A DNA stretch of 33,228 nucleotides, from positions 1-33,228 of the forward strand of contig JAFGME010000249.1 in NCBI GenBank assembly GCA_016927695.1. The letters run 5' to 3'. The notes below the pieces were generated by a model. It had not been told where the DNA came from and did not search any database. It saw only the letters and a program-made list of their open reading frames with translations. The DNA is from Bacteroidales bacterium. Lineage in GTDB: Bacteria > Bacteroidota > Bacteroidia > Bacteroidales > JAFGHD01. Shown here piece by piece: positions 16,991-24,151 of the stretch (positions are counted from its first letter, which is position 1; every line of letters begins with the position of its first letter). The position numbers and the translations under genes are program-made.

Positions 16991-18064
16991 TTATTCCTCC
17001 GGCAGTTGTGTTTCCAAATCCGAAGGCCGGATGTTAAGTCCCTTTGCCCTTTTCAGCCAACGCTCCCTGGCTAAATAACGAAGGTCTGGCATACTGTCGG
17101 TTTCATCCATGATCTCAAGCCCAAGCATGGTTTCAAAAATATCCTCCAGGGTAACGATGCCTTCCACTCCGCCGTACTCATCCACCACGAGTGAAATATG
17201 TTCCCTCTTTCCGAGGAGTTGTTCAAGCAAATTTGCAATGGTGAAATTCTCATAGCTGATCAGTATCTCCCGCTTAATATCCCTGAGGGGTTTTGTAAAT
17301 TCGTCCTTTGCCAGTCCTTCAAGCACATCATATTTGAGAACATATCCCGTGATATTGTCGATATTTCCAGAAAACACAGGGATCCGTGAATACTGAAGGA
17401 ACTCTTTCCTGGTGAAGAACTCACTCAGCGGCATCTCTTCAGAGGCTGACACCAGCACTGTGCGCGGGGTCATGATAGCCCGTATCCTGAGTGTCTGCAA
17501 GCGGATCAGGTTTTTGATCACCAGCTCTTCCGATTTTTTAAATATCCCCTCTTTCATTCCAAGACTTGCAAGAGCAGCTATTTCCTCCCTGAAAACGGTG
17601 TGTTGCCCGCTTTTGCCTGCCATCCGCCGGGTGATCCACCTGGCCATTACAACCAAAGGAAACGAAATGAAAATCATTACTTTCAGGATGGAAGCCAATG
17701 GCAATGCCAGACTCCTCCATTTCCTGGCGCCAAGGGTTTTTGGAATGATCTCGGAAACAAACAAAATTAAAATGGTCAGCACAGCGGATATCAGACCGAA
17801 ATAGACATCCCCGAAGACTTTCACTGCCTGTGCCCCTACACCTGCAGCGCCCACTGTGTGGGCTATGGTGTTGATCGACAAAATCGCCGCCAGCGGCTGG
17901 TCAATGTCCTTTTTCATGGCATGCAGGAGTTTTGCCGAACGTTTTCCCTCCTGAAGCTTTATTTCTAAGAAAGGAACGGAAACAGAAAGCAACACCGCTT
18001 CTACCAGCGAGCAGAGAAAAGAAACGGCTATCGCAAGCACCAGATATACTATCAGCAATATCAT
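16991..18064 (-). CDS. CNNM-domain (DUF21) / CBS-pair membrane protein
   Basis: About 357 residues. The N-terminal half has the DUF21/CNNM transmembrane domain: MILLIVYLVLAIAVSFLCS, SLVEAVLLSV and SEIIPKTLGARK. This is followed by a cytoplasmic CBS pair (IMTPRTVLVSAS, YSRIPVFSGNIDNITGYV, SLVVDEYGGVEGIVTLEDIF). The family is linked to Mg2+/divalent-cation transport or homeostasis (CorC/CNNM, hemolysin-related). The C-terminal CorC_HlyC domain seen in many members is absent; the protein ends soon after the CBS pair. ATG 18064 is chosen because it starts right at the first membrane segment. The upstream GTG (18160) would add a hydrophilic stretch and overlaps a likely -7 element. Confidence 0.88.
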   Translation of the reverse strand: MILLIVYLVLAIAVSFLCSLVEAVLLSVSVPFLEIKLQEGKRSAKLLHAMKKDIDQPLAAILSINTIAHTVGAAGVGAQAVKVFGDVYFGLISAVLTILILFVSEIIPKTLGARKWRSLALPLASILKVMIFISFPLVVMARWITRRMAGKSGQHTVFREEIAALASLGMKEGIFKKSEELVIKNLIRLQTLRIRAIMTPRTVLVSASEEMPLSEFFTRKEFLQYSRIPVFSGNIDNITGYVLKYDVLEGLAKDEFTKPLRDIKREILISYENFTIANLLEQLLGKREHISLVVDEYGGVEGIVTLEDIFETMLGLEIMDETDSMPDLRYLARERWLKRAKGLNIRPSDLETQLPEE

Positions 18065-18083
18065 TGGAGCATATTTATTTTTA

Positions 18084-18091
18084 CAAAGATA
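18084..18091 (-). promoter_or_regulatory. -7 promoter element for the CNNM gene
   Basis: TATCTTTG on the minus strand is a perfect TAnnTTTG element 19 bases upstream of ATG 18064. A TTTG lies 15 bp further upstream, closer than the usual spacing. The element supports ATG 18064 over the more distal GTG. Confidence 0.45.
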
Positions 18092-18209
18092 GGGAAACGA
18101 TTCATTCAAAGTATACCGGGCTGATTCACCTTCAACGAAGCAATCTGAACGCTTCTGCACCGGATATTTCGTTCAATAACTGTGAATAATCACTCATGAA
18201 AGCAATATT

Positions 18210-18255
18210 TATTGTTCACAATAGCCGGCATATTTCGGAGATATTCCTATATTTG
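18210..18255 (+). promoter_or_regulatory. -7 element and upstream palindromes for the DUF2271 gene
   Basis: TATATTTG (18248-18255) is a perfect TAnnTTTG element 23 bases before ATG 18279. Upstream, TATTGTTCACAATA (18210-18223) is a perfect 6-bp dyad around TC, and CAATATTTATTG (18203-18214) overlaps it as a second dyad. These could be an operator in the divergent CNNM/DUF2271 intergenic region. No clear -33 element at proper spacing. Confidence 0.4.
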
Positions 18256-18278
18256 CATACTTAAATAATTAATAATTT

Positions 18279-19541
18279 ATGAAAAGGACACACATTCCTC
18301 TTGGGCTTATCACACTCACAGGCATCGCCATTTTCTTCCTGACCTCTTTCACCGGCAATGAAGTTTCAAAAGGCGGCAATACCCCGGGTAATGTAAGCTT
18401 TACGGTCAGGACTGTTTCTGAAGGCGGCAACTATGCTCCCAAACATGTCCTGGCCATCTGGGTTGAGTATAACGCAGGTTTTGTGAAAACAAGGAAAGCC
18501 ATGGCCAACCAGAGAAAGCAATACCTTTATACCTGGAAAGCCGCCTCCAATTATAATGTAGTGGATGCGATCACCGGGCCAACGCTCACCAGCCATACAA
18601 CCCACACTGTTGCATGGGATTGCACCGACCTCAGCGGCAACACGGTGGAGGATGGAAATTACACCATTTGGGTGGAATTCACTGAAAAACATGCCCAGGG
18701 CCCTCTTTACAGCATCGGATTCACCAAGGGTGTTGCGCCGCAAACGATAAACCCTCCGGATGAAACTTACTTCAAGGATATTTCGCTTGAATATACACCT
18801 GTTGTCTCACAGTTCGCCGGAAGCCCCACGGAGATCTGCCAGGGTGAAACCGTTACTTTTACTGATTTGTCATCGGGGGCCACTTCATGGTTATGGAATT
18901 TTGGCGATGGGGCCTCCCCTGCCGGCGCCACAACACAGGGGCCACATACCATTACTTACAATACCAACGGGCCCAAAACAATCACTCTGACGGTGAATGG
19001 CATGGCAACGGAAACCAAGGAAAACTATATTGTTGTTTATCCTGTTCCTGTGGCCGGGTTTACTTTTGAAACCAACGGGCTCATCGCGTCATTCACCAAT
19101 ACTTCAGTCAATGCCACCAGCTACCAGTGGGATTTTGGCGACGGAAACACAAGCTCCGAAAACAACCCGCAACACACTTACAACGATCCGGGAACTTACA
19201 CCGTTTCACTCACTGCACAATACATTGACTGTACCAACCAAATTTCAAAGAATGTGGTGGTAAGTGTCGTTGGAACCGGAGAAACCGGCAACACACCTTA
19301 CTTCATTGTATGGCCCAATCCGTCAGATGGCCTTATTTTTCTGAACATTTACCCATCCGGTCAAAACATTTTCATCAGGGGATTTAATATTAACGGGATG
19401 AAAGTGATTGAACGGAACCCAACACCAGGGAATATGGACAGTATCATCAAACTCGACCTTTCCGGGCAACCGGGGGGATTATATCTCCTTGAAATCAATG
19501 CTTCAGGCAACCGGGAAACCCGGAAAATATTAATTAAGTAA
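18279..19541 (+). CDS. T9SS-exported DUF2271-PKD protein
   Basis: 420 residues with an N-terminal hydrophobic signal (LGLITLTGIAIFFLTSFTG). Residues about 38-170 form a DUF2271-like domain (YAPKHVLAIWVEYNAGFVKT, RKQYLYTWKAAS, DAITGPTLTSHTTHTVAWDC, DGNYTIWVEFTEKH). Two PKD domains follow, one with GATSWLWNFGDGA and one with ATSYQWDFGDGNTS and HTYNDPGTYTVSL. The end is a type A T9SS sorting domain: VWPNPSDGLIFL, the GGLYLLEI segment and a terminal RKILIK. It should be exported across the outer membrane and anchored or released at the surface. DUF2271 has no settled function; from memory it often lies near redox genes, which fits the cytochrome block next door. It is convergent with that block, 54 bp apart. 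Confidence 0.85.
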   Translation: MKRTHIPLGLITLTGIAIFFLTSFTGNEVSKGGNTPGNVSFTVRTVSEGGNYAPKHVLAIWVEYNAGFVKTRKAMANQRKQYLYTWKAASNYNVVDAITGPTLTSHTTHTVAWDCTDLSGNTVEDGNYTIWVEFTEKHAQGPLYSIGFTKGVAPQTINPPDETYFKDISLEYTPVVSQFAGSPTEICQGETVTFTDLSSGATSWLWNFGDGASPAGATTQGPHTITYNTNGPKTITLTVNGMATETKENYIVVYPVPVAGFTFETNGLIASFTNTSVNATSYQWDFGDGNTSSENNPQHTYNDPGTYTVSLTAQYIDCTNQISKNVVVSVVGTGETGNTPYFIVWPNPSDGLIFLNIYPSGQNIFIRGFNINGMKVIERNPTPGNMDSIIKLDLSGQPGGLYLLEINASGNRETRKILIK

Positions 19542-19595
19542 GGGAATTTACAATACCGGAACCATAGTCCGGGTTCTGTTCCAGGGCTTTCCAGG

Positions 19596-21104
19596 TTAAT
19601 ACAGATCCCTGTGACATTCAAAGCACAGGTACTCCTTCCAGTCCCGGTAAGGATCATTGGGATGGACAAATTCAAGTTCATCAAATATGGATCCCACCTG
19701 AAGTGTATCGGGAACACCCTGAGCCACAATGCTATGGCATAAATTGCAATCCAGCGGTATAACCTTACCGTTTTGCGCAGTGTGGGTGTCGTTGTGGCAC
19801 CTGAAGCAACCGGGAAATTCAAGATGTCCTATGTTGTTGTGATATGCACTCCATTTCACTTTCATCCCGGGGAATATGTTTTTCCTGAACTCATCCTGAA
19901 TGGCTTTGATTGCGCCACTTATCATCTCAGGATTTTCGTTAAAAATATCCGGATAACCGGAAGAATAATAAGCATTGATTTCCCTTTCAATATGTTTCAT
20001 AGCGCTGTCGGTGGTGGGATAATCCTTTCCAAGCAGGCCCATGGAGAAAGATTTTATGTCCGGCAAATCCCCGGACAGGGTACCCGCGGTGATGGCTCTG
20101 TTGATGAATTTCATGGGGGTCTGATAATCATGAGAGGGCCTGTTATGGCAATCCATACAATCCATCTCCCTGATCATCCCACCGGCTATCTGATCTTCTG
20201 AAAGCCTGTTTTCCTCATCTTCGAACACAATGACTTCGCCTGATATCTTATTGGTGTATCGAACCCAGGGGATGTTCTGCCGCACCGAATCCGTTGCAAT
20301 GTACTCCACTTTAATATCAGGGTTAATGTGCCAGTGTATTCCTTCGCGGAGGCCTAATGCGCTGTAGGTTGGTCCGGTTTTCATTTGCAGGCTGATGTCC
20401 CATTCCGTATTGTTCTCATCCGCAAGATAGTGTTTTTCAACCACCAGTTGCCTGGCATAAAACTTCTCAGGCCAGTGACATTCCTCGCAGGTCTCCCTGG
20501 CAGGTCTGAGGTTTTTAATCGGGGTGGGAATAGGTCTGGGATACACATCCGCCAATACGGCATAAACCTGGTACAAACCTGAAAGCTTCGACCTCACATA
20601 CCAGCTCGCCCCTGATCCAACATGGCATTCCACGCATGCAATCCGTGCATGGGAAGAATTCTGATAGGCCACGTATTCCGGTTCCATCACTTTGTGGCAG
20701 ACCTTACCGCAAAATTCGACCGACTCGGTGTAATGAAAGGCCTCGTAGCTGCCAACTGCAGAGAGCAGCAGAAAAATCAACGTACCCATGGCGAATATAA
20801 GGGTTGCATTTCTTGTGGCCGGTTCGTTCAGGTCAAACTTGGGCCATTTATGCTCGAAAGTCACTTTTTCTTTTTTGTTTTTTCTTTGCTTCAAAGCCAT
20901 TCCAATGGGAATGATGATGAGCCCGACAACAAGCAATCCCGGCAGCACAATCCACAACACCAGCCCTAAATAGGAACTCCCCTGTGCGAAAAACATGGAA
21001 ATGACAAACAGGAAAACGATCATAAACAGGCTAACAAGGGCGATGACAGACCCGGTAAGGGAGGTCCAGTTATAATAGGACTGTGGCAGTTTGAACTTTT
21101 TCAT
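19596..21104 (-). CDS. NapC/NirT-like membrane multiheme cytochrome c
   Basis: 502 residues. Two N-terminal membrane spans (about 15-38 and 46-70) and a third at about 100-120 precede a NapC/NirT-like heme region: FCGKVCHKVMEPEY (CX3CH, residues 132-137), then CVECHVGSGASWYVRSKLSG and CEECHWPEKF. Three more regions add CMDCH, CFRCH, CNLCH and, at the extreme C-terminus, CFECHRDLY. That gives six CXXCH motifs plus one CX3CH. The family oxidises membrane quinols and passes electrons to periplasmic cytochromes. The layout resembles the large cytochrome partners in Geobacter Cbc-type menaquinol oxidoreductases. It is the last gene of the minus-strand block, 31 bp after the b-type cytochrome gene. 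No CXXCK nitrite-reductase heme is present. Confidence 0.88.
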   Translation of the reverse strand: MKKFKLPQSYYNWTSLTGSVIALVSLFMIVFLFVISMFFAQGSSYLGLVLWIVLPGLLVVGLIIIPIGMALKQRKNKKEKVTFEHKWPKFDLNEPATRNATLIFAMGTLIFLLLSAVGSYEAFHYTESVEFCGKVCHKVMEPEYVAYQNSSHARIACVECHVGSGASWYVRSKLSGLYQVYAVLADVYPRPIPTPIKNLRPARETCEECHWPEKFYARQLVVEKHYLADENNTEWDISLQMKTGPTYSALGLREGIHWHINPDIKVEYIATDSVRQNIPWVRYTNKISGEVIVFEDEENRLSEDQIAGGMIREMDCMDCHNRPSHDYQTPMKFINRAITAGTLSGDLPDIKSFSMGLLGKDYPTTDSAMKHIEREINAYYSSGYPDIFNENPEMISGAIKAIQDEFRKNIFPGMKVKWSAYHNNIGHLEFPGCFRCHNDTHTAQNGKVIPLDCNLCHSIVAQGVPDTLQVGSIFDELEFVHPNDPYRDWKEYLCFECHRDLY

Positions 21105-21135
21105 ACCGTTATAATATTGATGACATGATTCCTTA

Positions 21136-21752
21136 TCAGTGGGGAATGTGCCAACCGTTGAACATGCTTTTAAAATTGCTCAGCGGGGTGGCCCCAATGG
21201 TACAGAAATATATATGCACTACAATAAAAACCGAGAGGAAAAAACCACTGATAATATGGAGCATCACTGTTAAATGAATGCCGCTTAAACCCATGAATGT
21301 AGGAATGATCATTTCCGGGAACAACAGGGCAAGGCCGGTAATAATAACGATCGGCATCAGGACATACATAACGGCCACATAGCTGAACTTCTGCAACGGG
21401 TTGAATTTTTGCTCTTCGGATACCGGATAAGGGGGATGTTCTTTTTTAAAAATGCCCCAGGTGTAATATCTGAACTGACGTTTAATCCTTCCCATCCATC
21501 CCTGTCTCTTGATCATATAATAATTGCCATTGGGCGTAATAAGGTTTGCAGTCACAAACACAATGTACGCAATAAGGACAATAACACCTGCGATATCATG
21601 ATATCCGACAGCAAGATCGAACCTGATCAGGGGGTAATCGGGATTGGAATACTGCATGCTCAAACCGGTAATAATCAATACAAGAAACATAAGGGCATTA
21701 ACCCAGTGCCAAATCCGGAGCCAGACCGGATATAAATATATTTATTCGACAT
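21136..21752 (-). CDS. b-type cytochrome subunit, apparent frameshift near start
   Basis: A four-helix di-heme cytochrome b of the type found in formate dehydrogenase, Ni/Fe hydrogenase and thiosulfate reductase systems. His residues lie in the expected spots: WHWVNAL (helix 1), GYHDIAGV (helix 2), VMLHIISG and VVHIYF (helix 4). As read, the longest ATG frame begins only at 21690 (MFLVLIITGLSM) and loses the first His. The same frame runs upstream as IYLYPVWLRIWHWVNAL to a stop with no start codon. In the next frame, ATG 21752 gives MSNK, one base after the TAG of the upstream gene. One extra A in the AAA run (21741-21743) would join them as MSNKIYLYPVWLRIWHW. So a 1-base deletion (real or sequencing error) is likely. 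It should donate electrons to the adjacent multiheme cytochromes. Confidence 0.8.
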
Positions 21753-21753
21753 T

Positions 21754-22719
21754 CTACCTCCTTGCAAAACGTAAGACACCATGAATAATAACTGCAAACA
21801 CTACAAAGCCAAAAAATACAAGGCTCACCACGTTGAGATAATAATTCCTGTTGGCGCCAATGATATAAGTGTCGTTCAAAACGGATGCATTGAAGAACCC
21901 GAATTTGTTTCTTCTTTCTTTGGCCTGGAATTTATACAAAGAGCCCATAAGTATTGAATTGGCCGAGTGACATTCAACGCATTTTTTCACCGCCATTTCC
22001 TTACCCTGGACATTGTGTGCCACAAGAATTTCGTTCTCAGTGGCGGCGTGGCATTCAACGCATCTGACACTGGCAAAATGCAATGCCTGGTTGGGGAGCC
22101 ATTCATGTTTTTCCAGCAGATTCGGGTTAATGCGGTCGGTGAGGAGCTGGTATTTGTCAATATTTGCATGACAACTCAGGCAAATCACATTATCATAAAT
22201 GATGGTTTCCTTGATGTTCTCACTTGACCGGGCGGTGATCCTGTAACTATGGGGATTATGGCACATCCAACAGGTAAAGTCTTCACTGTGTTTTGTGGAA
22301 TGAACGCTTTTCTGATATTCCTCCTCAATTTTTTCAAAATTGAATTTAGCGTATTCCTCATCACCTCCATGGCAATCAATGCAGGCGAATTTTTCCTCCA
22401 TCCTGAGCTCCCCCGGGTGCGGGAAGGTTTCATAATAAACAGAGTGGCAATCAGTGCAGTAAAAAGTTTTATGATTTGACCTGTAATACTCAGCTGAATC
22501 GATGATATAATAGGGATTCATCCTTTCCTTCAATTCCCTGCCAAGATTCTCATTGTAATAAAAGTAATTGCTCCGTCCGTGGCAATTGAGGCAGGTCTGA
22601 TTTCCGGCCGCATTTTCCAAAACCGTTTCTTCCTCTTCCTGAGCCTGCAGATTCACCGGCAGCGCTGCCCCGAAACCTACAATGACGGTCAGCAAAAGAC
22701 AATATTTGAATATTCTCAC
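21754..22719 (-). CDS. Seven-heme membrane-anchored cytochrome c
   Basis: 321 residues with an N-terminal signal peptide (KYCLLLTVIVGFGAALPVNL, then QAQ), seven CXXCH motifs and a C-terminal membrane anchor (VVSLVFFGFVVFAVIIHGVL then RFARR). The hemes are CLNCH, CTDCH, CIDCH, CWMCH, CLSCH, CVECH and CVECH. Extra His residues (HPGE, HSTKHSED, HNPH, HEWLPNQALHFASVR) are available as distal ligands. The mature part should sit in the periplasm, held to the inner membrane by the C-terminal helix, as in some NrfB/cytochrome c554-like carriers. GTG 22719 is the first start after an in-frame TGA; no ATG is available. It lies between the beta-barrel gene (31 bp) and the b cytochrome (TAG then ATG one base on), which indicates tight co-transcription. 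Confidence 0.88.
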   Translation of the reverse strand: MRIFKYCLLLTVIVGFGAALPVNLQAQEEEETVLENAAGNQTCLNCHGRSNYFYYNENLGRELKERMNPYYIIDSAEYYRSNHKTFYCTDCHSVYYETFPHPGELRMEEKFACIDCHGGDEEYAKFNFEKIEEEYQKSVHSTKHSEDFTCWMCHNPHSYRITARSSENIKETIIYDNVICLSCHANIDKYQLLTDRINPNLLEKHEWLPNQALHFASVRCVECHAATENEILVAHNVQGKEMAVKKCVECHSANSILMGSLYKFQAKERRNKFGFFNASVLNDTYIIGANRNYYLNVVSLVFFGFVVFAVIIHGVLRFARR

Positions 22720-22750
22720 CTGTACTTTAATTCATTAAGTTTCTTAAATG

Positions 22751-23647
22751 CTAAAAACCCCAAAGCCTTGTGATGGTAAATCCGATCATCAGGTCGGTAA
22801 CACCAAGGGTCCAGTCATTCTGATTATACATATAAATATCCTGAGGCAGGATGCCATTGGCAGTTGTGACATACATCTGAAAGGCATGTGTGCTGGTAGC
22901 AACTTCATAACCGAACGCCAGGTTGGGCAGTGCAAATTTATCAAAGTTGGTTTGCTCTGAAAAACTTTTAATTTTCAGAGGCAGGTCATACTGAAAAATA
23001 AAGGATGACTGCGGCGAAAACTTAACCCTTCCGTTAAACCCGACTCCAATTACATCATGATCCTTGTCTTCATACACTTTGTTAAAATGAGTAAGGCTTG
23101 CATGGGCCTGAAGAGAAAAGCGGTCATTGAATTTTCTGCCGACTATCAGCTGACTGAAATAAGCCAGCCGGTTGGTAAAACTATAGGCTGAGTCTTCACC
23201 AAATCCTTCGAAAGCGATTTTATTTCTTCCATCGATGGCCATATTGCCGTAAAGGGTGACAAACACAGGGATTGTGTTATTCCGGGATTGTTGCAATGCA
23301 TTCCACTTTACCTGAAAATCGCTGTACATACTCTTTCGTGTGAGGCCATAGCCGACCATCAGGTTGCTCAGCAAACTGTAGTTAAAGCCCATACGGATAT
23401 TGGCAGAAGAATATATACCGTAAATATCTTCAATACCGTTTTCCATGGTGCCAAACCGGTGCTGGATGATCATTTCCAGGGTTTTGGCAGGGGGCATCTG
23501 GCATGTTTGGTTATCAATGAGTAACCCGCTTGCAAAAGGCTCGTAAATGGGTTTGTCTTTCACCTTGGTCTGTTCCTGATCGTCCTGAGCATAAGCCATG
23601 TTCAGGCTCATAATCGCTGCAACGATAATGCAAATTGATTTCTTCAT
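22751..23647 (-). CDS. DUF5777-like outer-membrane beta-barrel
   Basis: About 298 residues with a signal peptide (IVAAIMSLNMAYAQ). The mature part alternates strands of barrel type: TLEMIIQHRFGTM, IYSSANIRMGFNYSLLSNLM, VGYGLTRKSMYSDFQVKW, TIPVFVTLYGNMAI, AYFSQLIVGRKF, FSLQAHASLTHF, SFIFQYDLPL and NDWTLGVTDLMIGFTITRLW. The sequence fits the DUF5777 family, which I recall near cytochrome genes in Bacteroidota (from memory, not searched). Context suggests an outer-membrane partner of the multiheme cytochromes, perhaps a pore or docking barrel. At about 280 mature residues it is far smaller than MtrB-type porins. ATG 23647 was chosen over GTG 23650. It starts 28 bp after the mono-heme gene. Confidence 0.75.
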   Translation of the reverse strand: MKKSICIIVAAIMSLNMAYAQDDQEQTKVKDKPIYEPFASGLLIDNQTCQMPPAKTLEMIIQHRFGTMENGIEDIYGIYSSANIRMGFNYSLLSNLMVGYGLTRKSMYSDFQVKWNALQQSRNNTIPVFVTLYGNMAIDGRNKIAFEGFGEDSAYSFTNRLAYFSQLIVGRKFNDRFSLQAHASLTHFNKVYEDKDHDVIGVGFNGRVKFSPQSSFIFQYDLPLKIKSFSEQTNFDKFALPNLAFGYEVATSTHAFQMYVTTANGILPQDIYMYNQNDWTLGVTDLMIGFTITRLWGF

Positions 23648-23675
23648 CACTTCTTAAATTTTTTTAAATATATCA

Positions 23676-24065
23676 TTAATTATCCAAAGCTCCCTGCATG
23701 ATCCAGGTGAATATTGTATTTACATGTGCATTTGATTTGTACTTTGCACTGTGTTCGCCGGTTTGGGGATGGGGATAAGTGTAAATAGCGCTTTCCTCAG
23801 GTTTAAAGGGTACTGCCAGATTCCGGGAGGCAATGCTGCTGTAAGCATTTTCAGCGGTCAGGTCAAATTCTATGCCGCCATTATGGCATGAAATGCAGGC
23901 ATCGGTTTCAAAAATGGGCGCCACCTCAAGAGCAAAGCTTGTTGTATCACCAGGCTCGGGAAGAGGGGGCAAAGGGGCCGGCTCAACGAAATCATATTCG
24001 CAGGATGCAAACATGAGCAATCCCAAAAAAAGCGCCAGGGTTGGTGTAAAATAATGAGTTTTCAT
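23676..24065 (-). CDS. Mono-heme cytochrome c lipoprotein
   Basis: About 129 residues. The lipobox LMFASC gives a lipidated Cys after ATG 24065 (MKTHYFTPTLALFLGLLMFASC). A Pro-rich linker (PAPLPPLPEPGD) is followed by a domain containing SFALEVAPIFETDACISCHN and a single CISCH heme site. It looks like the small cytochrome domains seen in Bacteroidota and Planctomycete lipoproteins. The upstream in-frame codons give 144 residues but place a hydrophilic stretch before the signal, so 24065 is preferred. It is anchored to a membrane and may act as a small electron shuttle. A terminator-like hairpin separates it from the 6-heme gene upstream, and no clear promoter follows that hairpin. Confidence 0.8.
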   Translation of the reverse strand: MKTHYFTPTLALFLGLLMFASCEYDFVEPAPLPPLPEPGDTTSFALEVAPIFETDACISCHNGGIEFDLTAENAYSSIASRNLAVPFKPEESAIYTYPHPQTGEHSAKYKSNAHVNTIFTWIMQGALDN

Positions 24066-24096
24066 ATTGTATTGAATTTCGTCTGCTAAGGTAATG

Positions 24097-24129
24097 AAAA
24101 AAGGCTTCATGTGAAGTTCCTGAAGCCTT
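24097..24129 (-). terminator. Intrinsic terminator or attenuator inside the cytochrome block
   Basis: AAGGCTTCA (24101-24109) pairs with TGAAGCCTT (24121-24129). Read on the minus strand, the hairpin is followed by six T (24102-24097). It sits 23 bases downstream of the 6-heme lipoprotein gene and before the mono-heme gene. No good promoter is seen between it and the next start, so partial read-through is likely. Confidence 0.75.
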
Positions 24130-24151
24130 AAAAAATATTATTGTTTCGTCA

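Noticed and set aside
18065-18160. Longer N-terminus for the CNNM protein from GTG 18160
   Set aside because: The added residues are hydrophilic, precede a first membrane helix that starts exactly at ATG 18064, and overlap a perfect -7 promoter element.
19596-22719. NrfHA-type nitrite reductase
   Set aside because: The NapC-like gene suggests it, but no CXXCK heme or NrfA-length pentaheme catalytic subunit is present in the block.
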